A stretch of DNA of 64,000 nucleotides from positions 4,102,001 to 4,166,000 of the forward strand of contig CM034108.1 of NCBI GenBank assembly GCA_019914945.1. Reading direction: 5' to 3'. The notes beneath the pieces are model-generated. The model was not told the origin of the DNA. It was given only the letters and a program-made list of their open reading frames with translations, and ran no database searches. Shown one piece after another: positions 12,344 to 24,340 of this stretch. Every line of letters starts with the position of its first letter. Position 1 is the stretch's first letter. The position numbers and the translations under genes are program-made. Source of the stretch: Typha latifolia (taxonomy: Eukaryota; Streptophyta; Magnoliopsida; Poales; Typhaceae).

Positions 12344-15278
12344 CTATTTTGAACCAGAACTTGCAGCACAAGAAGTTGATGAACTAGCATCATTAAGAAT
12401 ACCAGTCGTGTTATCTGATGTAACCCTCTCATTAGCTGTCTCTGTGGGCAATCGAGTTGGGGTGGAAGTAGGTGATGATCCAGGTCGGTCCCTTGTTTCA
12501 AGGCGCTCCATCATGCGTGAGACAGTAGCAATTCCTGCATTGACCTCTCTCCTGACCTCAGACCCAAGATCTGATATAGCATTATTTCTAGAGAACAACC
12601 TCTCCTTCCATCCTCTTGTGCTCTTTGTTATAGAGTCTTTGTATCTAATGCACCACAAAATTACAGCCAGGAAATTCTGTAACCAAATGTCTATTTTTCC
12701 ATCTATCAAATTGGACATATACAAAACAAACCTACCTTGTTGAGACAGCATTGAGACGAGACTTTACAGACTCTGAAAAGGAATGGAAGTCAGATGGTCC
12801 TGCTCTGTCTTGTCTAACAGGACTGGATTGACCAGCAGGATTCCTGATTAAATAATAATATAACACAGATTTAAAGTTCCAAATGATAGAACAAAAATAG
12901 ATTTTTAAAAAATACTAACTTTACTAGGTTATGTGAAATACTGGATGAAATACCGGTTATGAGTTGGACCAGGACTATTAGCAAATGTAGCACTGCTGAT
13001 GGATGGCAAGGTTGCAACTTGATCGGCATGGCCAAAGTTAACCTGCGAGGCCTGGTAAGGAGGTCCTTCTTCCACAGCAGCAGTGGATATTAGAGGACTA
13101 GGAGCAGTTAAAGCAGGGACAGGATCATTTTCGCCTCTATCAACAGAAGATGTAGACAAAGAGCTAAGAGAAGGAGGGCCTTGAGTAGTTGAGAACACGA
13201 GAAATTGTGAACGACCATGAGCTCCTGCTCTACTACGTAACCCCTCTCTTCTAGCAATGTGGTGTGTTCTACCCATGGCAGCTGCGGCAGCCAAGTGCTG
13301 TATAATACGCTCTTCAAGTTCATCATCATCTGCACCTACTGGTAGCTGAAATGAAATTCAGTGCACTATGTTAAAACAAACCCTAAATAAACGAATGGAA
13401 AAATCAGAAAAATGTGTAAGAAAGAAATGTGTGGTAGATAGAAATATACATGTTGCAACTCAAAATCTCGAAGCACTGGATGATGAAAAATGGCAGCACT
13501 GCGTGACCTATTGACCCTAACACTCCTTTCCTGTTGTATAGCTTCAAGTAGTTCTTGGCTGAAAAATAGCAAACACTAACTCAAATGATATATTGAAATA
13601 AAATAATAATGAGGGTCTTCCAGCAGACTCAAATATGTTAGTTAAACCTGGTAGGATCCTTCAAGCTGATGGGCTGCCAACACATGGGGCACTGGGAGCT
13701 TCTCTGGCACCTAAGCAACGAGCCAATTAGAATATCGAGATAAATGGAAGTCGACAGCAATTATTGACTCCTTACTTTCATGAAGATCTCACATAATTGC
13801 TTTACTTGCAAATAGACTGGGTTAGAAAGCTAATGAGATGTAAGAATTCATGTATAACCACAAAGAAGAAAGAACGATATGTAGTACTGTCACGGTGTCA
13901 CCTACTCCCAACAAAATCATGTCAAGTTATTCTCCAAATAACTGCAGGTCATAATATGAAGTAAGTATTTAACCAAAAAGAAAGCTAAACTGACCAGTCT
14001 GGCATCAAGACTCAAGCAGTTTACAAGTAAAAAGTAATAGTCTCTTAATGTAATACCAAGGAGATAAATTCCAGGATCTTCAACTGTTTATCTTGTAACT
14101 TCTGTAGAGAGAGAAAAAAAAGACTAACACCATAGCAGATAATACAGTCCTAGGGAATTTAAAAGGCACAATGAGTTCTATTTATTTATTTCCAGTAAGG
14201 AAGATGAGATTTTACCAAGGAACTATATGTTAAGTTTGAGAATGTAAAAATAAGCCAAAGTGCAGAAGGGAAAAAAGCACTGAACTGACAATAGAGAGTT
14301 GATCAACAAGATATTTACAAACTCAAAAGCAAGGTCCCATACTTCCACTTGCTCACTCCTCCAGTCCTCCTTGCCATCTAACATTCTGGATGATACTATG
14401 TTACATAATAACATAATATGTTGCAGTCACGACACTCATTCTATCATACATTGTAGGTGACGAAAATTGGTTTCCAGTTCTAAAAGTACAAAATGAAAAT
14501 TTGATAACGTGAAATAACTTCCCATAAAACCAAGAAAGTGAATACATCTTTCATTTGGTTAGTAAACACATTGCAACTAGGCATGACAGCGTGAAATAAC
14601 TTGGTTAGTATATTTCACGTTATCAAGCTTGGTTTGATAACATGAAATAACTTCCCATAAAACCAAGAAAGTAACTACATCTTTCATTTGTTTAGTAAAT
14701 GCATTGCAACTAGGCACGACAGCTACAATATGGCTTTCAGGAACCAGATTGCAAAATCTATTTAAAAAATACAACTCCAGAAAGAACTGCACGAAGATGG
14801 TATTATAGAGACACAATGAGAAACCTATATCACTAAATAAACCTAAGTTAGATACCGCAACATATTTGAAACACAAAGAACAGCAAAATCCTCCAAATAA
14901 TAACCATCAAATAAAAACTGGTTATAGCAAGGCAGAGAATACCATTCAAGAATGCATTGCAGATGAAACTCGTGCTTGCAACTGGTCACCTGGGCAATAA
15001 ACAGCAACATGCACGCTAAGAACAATCTAAATAACCATAATGTAGGCTCAAATAGAAGCATGGCAATCAAAGTTACACCATCGTTATAAAAAAGACAATT
15101 TATTTCTTACCGTGGCAGGATCGCTGTCACAGAATGCTTCAAGACATATGCTGCATGAATCATCACAGGCATCTTGAATGCCCCCTTCCACGAACGCAGC
15201 GGCTGATTGCAAGTGACCCTCTATCTCAGCGGTCTTCTCCATCTCAGCCGTCTTCTCTATTTCGGCAGTCTTCTCCAT
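12344..15278 (-). CDS. RHF2A: RING-H2 E3 ubiquitin-protein ligase, RHF2A type
   Basis: Probable ubiquitin ligase. RHF1A/RHF2A of Arabidopsis act redundantly in gametophyte cell-cycle progression. Exons in transcription order: 15278-15111, 14989-14943, 13710-13648, 13558-13450, 13345-12954, 12843-12736, 12644-12344; they join in phase to 395 residues. The RING-H2 (C3H2C3) uses Cys42, Cys45, Cys60, His62, His65, Cys68, Cys79 and Cys82 and is split over three exons. Conserved family blocks flank it: SAAAFVEGGIQDACDD before, and SQELLEAI, FHHPVLRDFELQHLPVG, ERIIQHLAAAAAMGR after. The Ser/Pro-rich middle and the GWKERLFSRN-containing tail also match the family layout. The first 20 residues are a tandem repeat (EKTAEI/EKTAEM), which I do not recall from the family. 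No membrane segment is seen. Family assignment is strong; 2A versus 2B/1A is less so. Confidence 0.92.
14501..14723. repeat. Direct repeat of about 90 bp in an RHF2A-type intron
   Basis: Segments 14501-14590 and 14634-14723 are nearly identical (for example CTTCCCATAAAACCAAGAAAG and TTGCAACTAGGCA in both). The 43 bases between them contain GTGAAATAAC and an inverted copy of the first 14 bases of the unit (TATTTCACGTTATC), so a small hairpin is possible. Confidence 0.85.
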
Positions 15279-15299
15279 CCTTCACCTCCCCTATCGAAG

Positions 15300-15805
15300 A
15301 TTTCTATCAAAACACCCAGTAATAGCAATCAATAAAAATCAACATCCTTGCATCGATTTCAATCCTCGATACCAGCAAAAGCAGCACCTTTATTAAAGAA
15401 ATAAGCACGTTTCACCCCTCCTCCTCCCAAAAGTCCAGAAAAACCGAATATGTCGAACGTGCAGAGCAATCAATCCACACATACAAAAGCGGCAAGCGGA
15501 AATAATTTAAGAAAACTCGATCGAATCAAAACAAGAACCCCAAAATCTATTAGAAGGCGAGATGGAAGCGGTTGGAAGCAAGGGATCCGCTTAAAAAGGG
15601 AATCGGAAGGAAAACATCAGAAAAGGGGGGAGAGAAAGAGAAATCGACGCGTACCTCGCGTCGCCCTAGTCTAGGGTTTCCAGAGAATTGGGCGTTTTAG
15701 TCAATAGAGAGCTCGAAATCCATGCCAGAAGCGATGATTTTGTACGAGATGCGACAACTAGGGCGAAGGTGAAGCGAGAGGAAAGGGGGTGGGGAGAAGC
15801 AGAAG

Positions 15806-15851
<46 letters not shown>

Positions 15852-15880
15852 CTCTTCTCCTCTCTCTTGTGGAAAAATAA
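15300..15880 (-). promoter_or_regulatory. 5' leader and promoter of the RHF2A-type gene
   Basis: On the minus strand the leader appears to carry an intron. A donor-like CGCGAG/GTACGC sits near 15652, just after a telobox-like AAACCCTAGA (about 15670-15679), and acceptor-like sites precede the ATG. A pure CT run on the plus strand (15809-15846), GA on the transcribed strand, lies just upstream. The leader and intron limits are inferred. Confidence 0.45.
15809..15846. repeat. (CT)n microsatellite
   Basis: Uninterrupted CT run of about 38 bases at the probable transcription start region of the RHF2A-type gene. Confidence 0.95.
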
Positions 15881-18359
15881 TATGAGATTAAATTGTTAAT
15901 TTAATATTTTTTTGTGGAGCGAGATATTATTTCCGTCACTAATGGAGGACATCATGCCATCATGGGGTCATGGTATCAAAAGCCGGATCTAATCCTTGGG
16001 AGTAACTAGGATTTGTTATGCGTCAAAGGGTAAGATTGTAATATGTGAAAAAAAAATATATAGCCAACAACCCAACGCTACTACTACTTAGGTCGTCTTG
16101 GTCTAATGCTTTGAAACTTCTCCTTTGACGTCTTCAAAGTCCTCGTAAATCGTAATTACCAAAGTCTTTTTGGGTATATTTTTATTTAGAAAATTTTACA
16201 AATCACACACCATGTATTTTATCTATTTTCTTATTCACCCTCCGTATTTAGAAATTTTATAATTTGACCCCTAATTCTTTCTAATAATTTTATTTAACAC
16301 CGCTAAATAATATTAATCAAATTATGAAAATATCCTCCTCTCTCTCTCTCCCTCCATAGTCTTTCCTCCAACCACTTCTTTGAGTGGTTGCCACCTCCTC
16401 TTCCTCTTCTTCTTCCTCCTCTTCTGTCAATTTCATGAGAAAGATGAGAGGAAATAAGAGAACACATACGACATGAGTAATTTAAGTATTTTATAAAATA
16501 TTTAGTATATTATAATAGAATATTTTTTTTCTAGTACCGTCACGTTATCTATCGAAGTGTGTTAGGTATGAAACACAAAATAGGTAAATTCTCTTTTATT
16601 TATGGATTACACCCTAGTATATGAATATTATCATTCAACCTTAACTTTTATGTCTAATACCTCAAAAATATAGTAGTAATTATTTGTATTTTGAAAGTTT
16701 TTAGTGGTAATTATGTAGAGAATCATATTTAAATTGAAGTTTATCTCCAAAGAATCAAATTTAAATTATTTAATATTAAATGATATCTCCTATAATTAAG
16801 GTATAATAATATGTAAGAGATAAATCTTAATAGAAAAAAAAGATGTAATTAGTAAGTTAGGCACACGTAATTAAATCTTCTTGACTAATATGCCATTTTT
16901 ACATAATATGAGCACTTCTTTCGTATGAGAGGTAATTATTTATTAATCGTTTCGATGAAGATCTAACGGTTAAGATCCTTAAGGGTATAATAGAAATGCA
17001 ACAAGTTTAAAAGATATTAACGATTCAATAGATAATTATTATCTTTTAAATATATTAACTTGCGTAAAAGGCATATATATATCCTTAATTATGAGTAATG
17101 TATATCTATCATAATAAGGGTATTGATGTTTTTTTATAATTAACTTGATAAAGTTTAATTAATTTTTTATCTATTTGATTATTTTTTATTATTTATATAT
17201 ATCTCATTAGTTTAAGATTAATTTATTTAATAACAGATAGATAGAGATAGATAATCATATTTAAATTAAAGTCTGTCTCCAAAGAATCATATTTAAATAG
17301 TTTATTGGGCGAGCTTGATCGAGCTGATTCATAATCAAGCTCGCTTCGAAATTAATTTCGAGCCTAGTCCAAACTGATCAAGTTTGAATCAACTTAATTT
17401 CAAGCTAAGTTTCATTGAGTCTTCTCTTGACAACTTATTGTCCCTTTCATATTTTAAGGAAGAATTTGAGTCCAAGAATTAATGGCATTGATTCTTATCT
17501 TTGTTTTCACTTTGATGCATGTTGGAATTAGACCAAAATAAAAGGTAGTAGTCGTAAAGACAGTAGAATTTTTTCAGAGAGGAGATGGAAATTAGGATAT
17601 AGAAATCATAAGTAAATCTAATCAAAGTTCAGCAGGAGACAATAACATATTAAATCAAAGAACCAAAGTAAGTATGGCAAATACTCATAAGATTTTTTTT
17701 TTTTTTAACTTAGAAAATCCCTATCAATCGTTAGTTACTGTGGATCACCAAATCTACAAAAAAAACCTTAATATAGATGAATAATTGTTAATCATCAAGT
17801 TTTTATGGACAAACTAATCTCTCCACTTCGGCAATAAAACTCAAAGGGATTTTATACCGGAGTTCTTTAAACATTGTTTACTTTAGGAATAAGATTAATT
17901 TTATAATAAGTATTCTCTTTATTATTCTCCAAATGAGATATTTATTATAGAAATAATTATTATTATGTTTATTTGTATTTTAGAATAATAGTGTAATAGT
18001 TATCTTTGATGTGATATCAAGCGGAGAAAAATATGAGAAAGTTATGTTTTATTTTTTATAAAATTATCATGAATACTTTTTGATTTGATATAAAGTAGAA
18101 TATAATTTTAATAAATATTATTTATATTCTAGAATAAAAGAGTTGTACTTAAAAATAAGAGAAAAGTTATTCCTGAAATGAACGAAGGCTAAAAACGGCT
18201 TTAGAAAGGCAAGAAATAGAGTAGCTTGTAGATTTCCAAACCGAGGTGGTTCGAGTTCCTTTTGTTTCTTTTGGATGACTTCCTGAGCTTGGAGATTTCT
18301 TGCAATTGGGTTACTTGGCAGTACGGTGACCGTGAAGCTGATAGATACGACTAAGGAGA

Positions 18360-18560
18360 CCGTAAGGTTGACTCCAACCTTAAATAATTATTTTAGAGAA
18401 AATTATTTAGTAGTTTAGCGGCTTAGTTCGATGGCTCTATTCGGTTCGATTGGTGACTTAAAGAAGTGGTGGTTTGGAGGAGCAGTTTGAGACAACTTAG
18501 AAGGATGTCTCAACTCGGAATAATAGCTTGGCAATGTATACAAGTTTGGTGAGACCTAAA
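18360..18560. repeat. Dispersed repeat segment related to 43750-43915
   Basis: Both places share the string of blocks ACTC.AA..TTAAATAATTATT, AAAATT.TTT.GTGGT or its variants, TTAGT/TGGCTCG or a variant, and a later ATGTCTCA with ATAGCT(T/C)GGCA. Similarity is partial and the order of some blocks differs, so this is a weakly supported repeat family. Confidence 0.4.
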
Positions 18561-18655
18561 CGACTATGTATCGAAATTGGGTTGGCCTTTTGTTCAGTTA
18601 TATCTAACTATCGAGCTTTTGAATGATTGAAAAAAAAAAAAAACTTGCCAATACG

Positions 18656-19207
18656 TGTTACGAACCAGATCTGAATCGATATGGATGTAAGAAAATTATG
18701 AGATTTTTAAAGTAATATCCTCACGAGTTAGGGATTTTTTAGCTCTAGTTTCACGTGATTCTGAGGTTACAGTGAAAAGTTAAAAATAAAATAGTTGATG
18801 AATGTCGAAACTAAATATATTAAGAATTATCCGACGTTGCGACAGTCGTCAAAGGGTGGTGGTGATAGATGGCCCTAAGATAGGGTCGCTCATGGAGGAA
18901 AATGGTGACTAAAGTTTGAAACTTACAAGAATGTAGGTTAAGATTTACTTATATGAAAATAAAGACATTCTAACAGCTACAATAAAAACGGTAAATACTT
19001 AAATAGAAAATAGCTAAACCCAATATTAGTTCCACTATGATAATTAACCCATAAGCTCTCCTATTTATAGGAGTAGAATCATAGCAAATCAAATCTAATT
19101 TATGCTATTGGATTTATTTACTTTATTTAAAATTTAAAATAATAATTAAATTTAACTAATTAACTTGACTCAACTTCCTTCACTCATTCTAAACTCTTAC
19201 ATAACCT
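18656..19207 (-). mobile_element. LTR-like repeat, copy 1 (inverted relative to copy 2)
   Basis: The reverse complement matches 35184-35776 along its length. Shared blocks include CCACCCTTTGACGACTG, CGCAACGTC, TCGTGAAAC or CACGTGAAAC, CCCTAACTC, TTTTCTTAC, CAGATCT, and a TTGAGTCAAGT block at the far end. A CCTATAAATAGGAG string (minus strand, near 19060) looks like an LTR core promoter. Termini resemble TGTTACG...CGTAACA. No target-site duplication was found, so it may be a worn solo LTR. Confidence 0.6.
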
Positions 19208-19275
19208 ACCCTATGGGTTTATTCGGATTTAAATACTATTTTATTGTCTGCTCCAAAAGAAAATATCTATCTTTT

Positions 19276-19278
<3 letters not shown>

Positions 19279-19317
<39 letters not shown>
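19279..19317. repeat. (TA)n microsatellite
   Basis: TA run of about 39 bases. Confidence 0.95.
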
Positions 19318-19320
<3 letters not shown>

Positions 19321-20159
19321 TTTAACAACATGGATTAATTTTAACTCAGTTCACTCTAGCATATAAAAATCTAGAAAGAATTATTCAAATTTATTCGCGG
19401 TGATATTTTAAAATTTTCTAAATTACCGTCATCCATGCTCACCATGAGCTCAAATTAATGATTTCACTCTCATATGCATATAATTTTGTTTTAATTCTTT
19501 CTTTTTTATTTTAATTTTAAACTATTTCCATGTCGATAGGTATTTGCATTGTTCTTTTAACAAAAATATTTTGACAAAGAACACCAGCCTTCGTTCAACA
19601 TCATTCGAAAGCTCATCAGCAAATAGCATTCTTCGTCAAGCCATTTAAACGCTCGAATCTGAGAACAACCTTCAACTAGATGTTCGAACACCCAAAAGAT
19701 AAAGTTCAAATGCTCGGACACTGATTTTAATCCAATTAGATTGTTTTGATTATTACTTAGGTTAAGGATTAATTAATTTTGAGTCATTAGAGTTAGCCTC
19801 CAAATAAAGATATAGAGATTAGCCTCCAAATAAAAATGTGGAGAGCAGCCACGTTTAAAAGCATTGAAGAATATTGATTATTTTCGATCTTCTCCTACCT
19901 CTTATTTCCTTCTCGTCTCTTAATCTTCTTCCATCTTGTTTCCTCAAGCTAAGGTCGTCGCCCGTTAAGATTATCGTGCTGCTCCCTCCATCGTCTGCCA
20001 ATCTCGCTAGACTTGTAAGGTCGGGCACTTCTCCTTCCTCTTCCCCTCTAAATCTCATATTTACCCAACAACAATATCATCTCAATTATCCCTTTTAACT
20101 TTCACTCTCTGGATCTCATCATCTCCACCAATTGCATCACTAAACTGCCCACCACCGTC

Positions 20160-20370
20160 ACCACAAATATCCCCTAAGTGATTTGAGTGTTGTAATGATA
20201 GTATTAGAGTGTTAGTTTAATACTTTTTGCTCATCAATCGTCACCACAAATATCTCACAAGCCTAGTTCACATCAAATAGTATAAGAGCTTGAGTATCCT
20301 TTTAAGGCCGATCCAATACAACATTAGAGTGCCTTAGTGATAATAGTAGGATGTTAATTAAATACTTTTT
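20160..20370 (+). mobile_element. Possible old copia-type fragment with a degenerate primer-binding site
   Basis: The string TAGTATAAGAGCTTGAG at about 20278-20295 resembles the plant copia primer-binding site TGGTATCAGAGC. Around it, two related segments (about 20178-20232 and 20330-20382) share TAGAGTGTTAG/TAGGATGTTAA and AATACTTTTTG.TCAT. No reading frame or paired LTR survives. Confidence 0.3.
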
Positions 20371-20442
20371 GTTCATTGGATGAGGTAAGGTAACGAAGAG
20401 AGTTTTTTAAGGAATTTTCTAGCTTGATTCTCATGAATCTCG

Positions 20443-20850
20443 TATAGGGGTGAAAACAAGTCGGATTAACTCCAACCTGACCCACCATTCGATTTGGATA
20501 AAAAATTTCTATCCGATACGAATACGGATTCGAATAGAATTTTTGAAAAAAATTCAGATACAAATTCGGATACGGATTGGATATATTTTTCATATTCGGA
20601 TACGGATATCGGATATCCGTTTACCCGCATATTTTTTAAAATGATTTACAGTTTTTAGTTTGCTATATTTATCGTAAAACTCTTAATAATTGTATATTAA
20701 TTAATCTAAATAAAATATTATAATTATTTTAAATTCAATCAATATTTGTTTAAGATCCGATCCTCTATCCGAAAATTATTTTTATTATCCGTCCAATATC
20801 CGTATCCAAATCAGTAGAGCACTATCCAATCTCGTATCCTTACAAATCTC
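20443..20850. mobile_element. Non-autonomous element-like repeat rich in GGATAC/GGATATCC
   Basis: The segment opens with TAGGGGTGAAAAC and then repeats variants of ATTCGGATACGGAT, with self-complementary GGATATCGGATATCC near its middle. The far part carries the inverse form (ATCCGAAAAT, ATCCGTATCC) and ends near CTCGTATCCTTA. This gives an overall inverted-repeat layout like plant hAT- or Mutator-type non-autonomous elements. Exact ends and target-site duplication could not be fixed. Confidence 0.45.
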
Positions 20851-21463
20851 TCTTTATGGGCTTCATCTTTTCATACCCTCAATAGCCTGGGTGGCAGTCT
20901 TCATCCTTCTGTTACTCTCTTTCTTTTTTACTCAGTGTTTATCTAATAATTAATATGGTTTTGTTTCTTAGCCTCCTCCGAATAGCTCATATTTCATGAA
21001 TACATAGATGTGATATATAGTGCTAAGAATATTATGTTCAGAATAATTCCATATGTTATTCTAGACACCATCAGCAATAAGAATAATGCGTATTAAGATC
21101 GACAAATATATCTATCTTTTTTCCTTAGAAATACTGAAAATTTAAGAAATAATCTCAAATACTTATTCCCTTAGGCTTAAATAGTTATATAATATATTTA
21201 TCCTTATATTTTTTCATTAAAAAAAGGGGAAAAAATTAGTTTACTAGAATACCTTTATCTTCTACGAATTTGTTTGGTTTGAGGCTAAGCTCACAACTCA
21301 ATTAGCTAATCTCATTAAATAAATTTAATTATATATATATATATAAAAATAAAAAAATATTTGGTTACTAAACTAGGATCAAGGATTCCTAAATTGGTTC
21401 AAAAGGGGTTCTTAAATTCAAAGCAAAGAATTAATCTATATAAAGAGCGGGGGAGATATTTTC

Positions 21464-21500
<37 letters not shown>
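21464..21500. repeat. (AAT)n microsatellite
   Basis: AAT/ATA run of about 12 units. A TA run follows at 21683-21709. Confidence 0.95.
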
Positions 21501-21503
<3 letters not shown>

Positions 21504-21684
21504 TAGAAAGTCTAAGTATAATTATCTCTTAATTAAAGGATAAATCACTATTGCAATCGAGAAAAGTATCAATAGACACCAATGAAGATAATATACAGTA
21601 AATCATCATTATGTTCCAAAAGGAAAGCCATAATTTTGCCCTTGAAACCAATAACTACGTACAACTACTCATATGATAATTTAC

Positions 21685-21715
<31 letters not shown>

Positions 21716-21987
21716 AATATAATGACATCTTTGACTCACAAATTTAATTCCAAATCCACTCAAAATCCTAATCCCCACGACTTAGAATTTCCACCGCAAT
21801 AATCTTGGTCAAATATTTATCTTCAAACTACTGCAGCAGTCGTCATCAATAAAACTAATAAGACAAAAAAAATTTATATCATTAAAATCCTCATGGCAAA
21901 GAACGAGGATTGAAGAACGCACCTATTTTGACTATTTCTTCTCAATATTCATCCGAATGACGACGAAGGGCAAAATCGTCATTGCAG

Positions 21988-22368
21988 TTACTCCCTCTGC
22001 GACGAGCTCCGCCAGAAGCCGGCGCCGTGGAACTTCGCCCGCATCTCCTTCTCCATCTCGTACAACTCCGCCCTCGTCAGCCGCGCCTCGCCGGAAACCC
22101 TAGTCACCGCCTCGTGGAGCCCGACGCCCTCGTCCACCTCCGCCTCGTCGCCGCCGAATTTGGCGGCGTCAGCCGTCTTCCTCTTCTTCCGCCTCGCCCT
22201 CATCGCGCGGCGGCATATCCCGGCCGGTAGCCTCACCACCGCGAGGACCACCAGGTCGACCACCGCGCACGGGCAGCAGCAGCACACGGCGGCGCAATCC
22301 GCCGCGGTGCCGCCGGCGATCTCAGCAAGCCGCCGCCTCGGAGGCGGCGGGGACTTCGTGCGCCACAT
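21988..22368 (-). CDS. Cysteine-rich membrane-anchored plant protein of unknown function
   Basis: Single-exon frame of 126 residues starting at MWRTKSPPPP. The N-terminus is basic and Pro-rich. A conserved-looking core follows: GGTAADCAAVCCCCPC with Cys25 and the cluster at 29-32 and 34, running straight into a hydrophobic segment (about 35-52, VVDLVVLAVVRLPAGIC). Next comes a strongly basic stretch (RRAMRARRKKRK), an acidic middle, and a C-terminal motif with EMEKEMRAKFHGAGFWRSSSQRE-like spacing (EMEKEM, then FHGAGFWRS). I recall uncharacterised angiosperm proteins of this layout, with the CCCCPC core and GFWRS tail. The Cys cluster next to a membrane segment could be S-acylated; that is inference. 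The coding sequence is far more GC-rich than its AT-rich surroundings, as expected for a monocot gene. Confidence 0.8.
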   Translation of the reverse strand: MWRTKSPPPPRRRLAEIAGGTAADCAAVCCCCPCAVVDLVVLAVVRLPAGICRRAMRARRKKRKTADAAKFGGDEAEVDEGVGLHEAVTRVSGEARLTRAELYEMEKEMRAKFHGAGFWRSSSQRE

Positions 22369-24204
22369 GATCGCCCGCCGGTTACGATCGATCAGAGGCC
22401 GGTCGATCTCATCGCGGGGGAATCGGACGGCGGCGGCGATTGGTGTTTCTTCTGAGGTTCCAAGAATCTACGATAGATTGAATGGGGAGGGGAGTTGGAT
22501 GAGAGGGGAGGATGACGTGGCGAGTTTGTCGCCGGGGAACTCGAACCACCTCGGTTTGGAAAACGAGAGGGCAGAGGAGGAGAACCGCTAAAAGAGAGAG
22601 ACCTAAAAAAAGAGGGTTTATATAATTATATGCCCACATAAATTGGAACGTTGGAAGTTAATTATATGCTTTCTTTTTCTCTTAAAATAATTACACTCTT
22701 GAAACTTCTGAATTATTATTCATTTTCTTATACATAGTTTTTTTTTTGGGATAAATATTCAATTTCTAAAAGAAAAAAATATATATCAAATAACTATTTT
22801 ATCCTCTATTTTTCTATCTTTCTTTCCTTAGAATAAGGGTAGAAAGGTTACTATATGATCACATATTTTATTTTAACGGAAGAATACTAACAAAATTGGG
22901 TATTTGGGAGTTTTTTTATTTAAGAAAATTAATGTGTCATAAAAAATAAAAAATAAAAAATAAAATAATGGAGTCCATATGAAAATGAGGGGGTTTGGTA
23001 CGTAGAAACAAGGGTGATTTGGAAATAGTATGGCTAGAAGAAGGACAAATCGACAAGGGAAGGGCTTCTGGAAGGGAGTGGGGTCACTTTGCAAGGACGA
23101 GAGAAACACTGAACAGGGATTGGTGGAGGGAAGTGGGGCCCGTTGAGCTGGACACCGCGGATGATGCGTCGGATTGGATGTGACAGGCCTTGAATTTTTT
23201 TTTTCTTATTAATTACATTTTAATTCTGTATTATCACTTTCATCCTCTTGAAAAATAAAGTAGAAGCTAAATACCCTCCATTAGAAATTTTGTTAAAAAA
23301 ATTGACTAATTAATTAGATAGATAAAAAATAATCTTATTTTCTCTTCCCCTCTCGTGTTTGAGTTAGATTTAGATTAAAAAATATTTTAGTATGTATTAA
23401 TTTTAATGTATTAATATATTATTTTAACTGTAAGTATTTATTTTATTTTTTTTCTCTAACTATTATCATTTTGTATTTATTTACTTTTTCTTAGTACGTG
23501 TCATTTTGTATGAAAGATACTGGACAAGTGATTGTTCCCTAAAAATCAGAAAGAGGTGACTGTCCCTATAAATCGGAACCAATCATTCTCTACAAAGTAC
23601 TCTCGAACACTTTCCCAACATTAGATAAGATATAAATACTTCAAAAAAATTGTTTGATAATGTATATAGCTTTGAAGTCTGAACTATATAGTTAAATTCG
23701 GTGAAACTTAAGTGTCTTTGTATCTAAAAAAAATTAACTTTTTATTTGATCCATATCTATCATTTCAGACTCATGAATAATTAAAAAAAAATCTCTAATT
23801 ATGCAAGATCCTCATCAATTTCCATGTAGGCAAAAAATTAATTAAAACAAAATACATCTAAACTGAAAAAAAAACTTTTAAGAGAAGTAACTCTAATAAC
23901 ATGTTAATAAAAAAGTCACGAAATCCTCCGAAAGATGACGCAGATAGAGAGTATAGTGGATTTAATCTTTTTTACAACCAATTACTGAAAATAAACAAGG
24001 AAATTTTATGCTATCAGCAGCTCATCAGATAAGAAATAATTATAATCATCCGAAATAGTAAAAAGAGACATATCTTGAACAATTGTCCTGATACTTACCG
24101 AACAAAGCTGATTTAAGCTTAGAAAAAGATCATTGATGATTTTGTTGAAAATAATTCGACCCCTGCTTATGTTGAACTCCAGCAACCACTTACCTTGTAA
24201 CGTT

Positions 24205-24340
24205 TCAAGCATCAAAATAGAATGCATGGGGATGGCATGAGAATTCACATTCATCCAAAGATGATTTGAGTTCAGAAAAGATACTTCGACAATGATCTTA
24301 GAGGAAAGCATCAAAACAGAACGCATGGAGATGGTAAGAG
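24205..24340. repeat. Short direct repeat, two copies 99 bases apart
   Basis: AGCATCAAAA(T/C)AGAA(T/C)GCATGG(G/A)GATGG starts at about 24208 and again at about 24307. It may reflect a local duplication in the probable 3' region of the kinase gene. Confidence 0.6.

Larger units (their letters stand above)
15900..21980. other. AT-rich intergenic region with decayed repeats, no supported gene
   Basis: About 6 kb with no coding region that I can support. It holds an LTR-like repeat copy (18656-19207), a possible old copia-type stretch around 19540-20300, an element rich in GGATAC/GGATATCC phrases (20443-20850), and TA and AAT microsatellites. A TGGTATCA-containing string near 15971 resembles a tRNA-Met primer-binding site, but no LTR can be matched to it. 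Confidence 0.5.

Noticed and set aside
12282..12743. 153-residue plus-strand frame
   Set aside because: Antisense to the last RHF2A-type exon, which joins in phase with six others and carries family motifs.
18243..18262. GTGGTTCGAGTTCC, similar to a tRNA T-arm
   Set aside because: No matching acceptor stem, D-arm or anticodon arm at the right distance upstream.
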